From an uncultured Actinomycetes bacterium (GTDB lineage: Bacteria > Actinomycetota > Actinomycetes > Nanopelagicales > Nanopelagicaceae), in NCBI GenBank assembly GCA_903892335.1, contig CAITID010000193.1:1-7216 (forward strand): DNA of 7,216 bases, written 5' to 3'. The notes beneath the pieces were generated by a model that made no database searches, was not told the DNA's origin, and saw only the letters and a program-made list of their open reading frames with translations. Shown here one piece after another: positions 7,137 to 7,216 of this stretch. The first letter of the stretch is position 1, and each line of letters begins with the position of its first letter. Both the position numbers and the translations under genes were made by a program.

Positions 7137-7194
7137 TAATCACCACGACCACAGATGTGATCACAGTGTTTTTAATTGACGATGCGTTGAACAT
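7120..7194 (-). CDS. BCAA operon leader peptide (24 codons)
   Basis: A short ORF from the ATG at 7194 to the TAA at 7120-7122, 65 nt before ilvB. It encodes 24 residues. Residues 15-20 are V-V-V-V-I-I (codons GTG GTC GTG GTG ATT ATT), preceded by V11-I12 and I7, and it ends in E-R-A-R. A run of six Val/Ile codons in a tiny ORF just upstream of a terminator and of ilvB is the hallmark of a translation-sensing attenuator. The peptide itself probably has no function; ribosome position on it is the signal. There is no leucine codon. No Shine-Dalgarno lies at a usable distance before the ATG (bases 7195-7216), and an in-frame TGA about 12 nt upstream excludes a longer ORF. From memory, the Corynebacterium glutamicum ilvBNC leader is likewise translated without a clear ribosome site. 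It is too short for standard gene calling. Confidence rests on composition plus context, not homology. Confidence 0.88.
   Translation of the reverse strand: MFNASSIKNTVITSVVVVIIERAR
7126..7186 (-). promoter_or_regulatory. Candidate protector (pause / anti-antiterminator) hairpin
   Basis: Minus-strand CGCAT (7182-7186) can pair with GTGCG (7126-7130, one G-U), and TCAAT (7175-7179) with ATTGA (7133-7137), separated by a 2x2 mismatch. An inner stem ATCAC (7157-7161) with GTGAT (7139-7143) can form within the loop. The hairpin encloses the Val/Ile codons and sequesters the 5' arm of the antiterminator, the role of the 1:2 hairpin in classical attenuators. It is weaker than the other two stems and is supported only by complementarity. 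Confidence 0.55.
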
Positions 7195-7216
7195 GGCGTT
7201 AGTTTCTCAGCAGAGC

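Larger units (their letters stand above)
7069..7194 (-). promoter_or_regulatory. Transcription attenuator of the ilvBNC-serA-leuB-ilvE operon
   Basis: The complete regulatory unit: leader ORF (7120-7194), a protector hairpin (arms 7175-7186 and 7126-7137), an antiterminator hairpin (arms 7118-7136 and 7092-7111) and the terminator (7077-7100 plus U-tract). Shared segments make the structures mutually exclusive: 7126-7136 is used by both protector and antiterminator, and 7092-7096 by both antiterminator and terminator. Expected behaviour: when charged tRNA-Val/Ile is scarce the ribosome stalls on codons 15-20, the antiterminator forms and RNA polymerase reads into ilvB. When supply is good the ribosome reaches the stop codon, which lies inside the 5' arm of the antiterminator, and the terminator forms. 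The pairing was worked out by hand; the regulatory logic is inferred from known attenuators. Confidence 0.85.

Noticed and set aside
7156..7165. Perfect 10-bp palindrome TGTGATCACA, resembling a CRP half-site pair
   Set aside because: It has no 6-bp spacer as in real CRP sites, lies inside leader codons 10-13, and a 10-bp palindrome is not unlikely by chance over this length. Part of it is better explained by the small stem inside the protector hairpin.
7104..7204. 7-nt complementarity between AACTAAC upstream of the leader ATG (7198-7204) and GTTAGTT in the antiterminator 3' arm (7104-7110)
   Set aside because: It is only seven A/T-rich pairs across about 90 nt, and the upstream copy may not even be transcribed if the mRNA is leaderless. 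It is weaker than the local antiterminator stem.
1..7216. Mobile elements, CRISPR arrays, tRNA/rRNA genes, prophage or defence genes
   Set aside because: No repeats, transposase-like ORFs, tRNA-like folds or unfamiliar proteins were seen. Every stretch apart from the short leader and a 28-nt gap is occupied by a recognisable biosynthetic gene.

Overview
The window holds one co-directional block of branched-chain amino acid (BCAA) and serine genes, all on the minus strand. Read in transcription order (right to left) it runs: regulatory leader with a short leader peptide and attenuator, then ilvB, ilvN, ilvC, serA, leuB and ilvE, with ilvE cut by the left edge. The order ilvB-ilvN-ilvC-serA-leuB-ilvE, the long SerA with its extra intervening domain plus ACT domain, and the SerA, LeuB and IlvC sequences all resemble those of Actinobacteria as I remember them. 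Base composition looks clearly below 50% GC by eye, with many A/T-ending codons. This would fit a small-genome, low-GC aquatic actinobacterium (acI / Nanopelagicales type). That taxonomic placement is inference, not something I could test.

Layout: 7195-7216 is a short stretch upstream of the leader peptide, and the promoter is probably outside the window or not recognisable. Positions 7069-7194 hold an attenuator: a 24-codon leader ORF with four consecutive Val and two Ile codons, three mutually exclusive RNA hairpins, and an intrinsic terminator directly before the ilvB Shine-Dalgarno. The structural genes are packed tightly: ilvB/ilvN share a TAATG junction, ilvN-ilvC are 28 nt apart, ilvC/serA overlap, serA/leuB share GTGA and leuB/ilvE share ATGA. 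No intergenic gap is large enough to hold another gene. The plus strand carries only shadow ORFs.

How the genes work together: IlvBN (acetohydroxyacid synthase) and IlvC (ketol-acid reductoisomerase) catalyse the first two common steps to valine and isoleucine. LeuB performs the third leucine-specific step. IlvE makes the final transamination to Val, Ile and Leu. SerA starts serine synthesis from 3-phosphoglycerate. The other pathway genes (ilvD, ilvA, leuA, leuC, leuD, serB, serC) are not in the window. The leader suggests the block is switched by charged Val/Ile tRNA supply, while the IlvN and SerA ACT domains suggest additional feedback at the enzyme level.

The genes themselves are ordinary. 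The most interesting item is the attenuator, which can be read almost completely from sequence and is absent from a simple ORF annotation.
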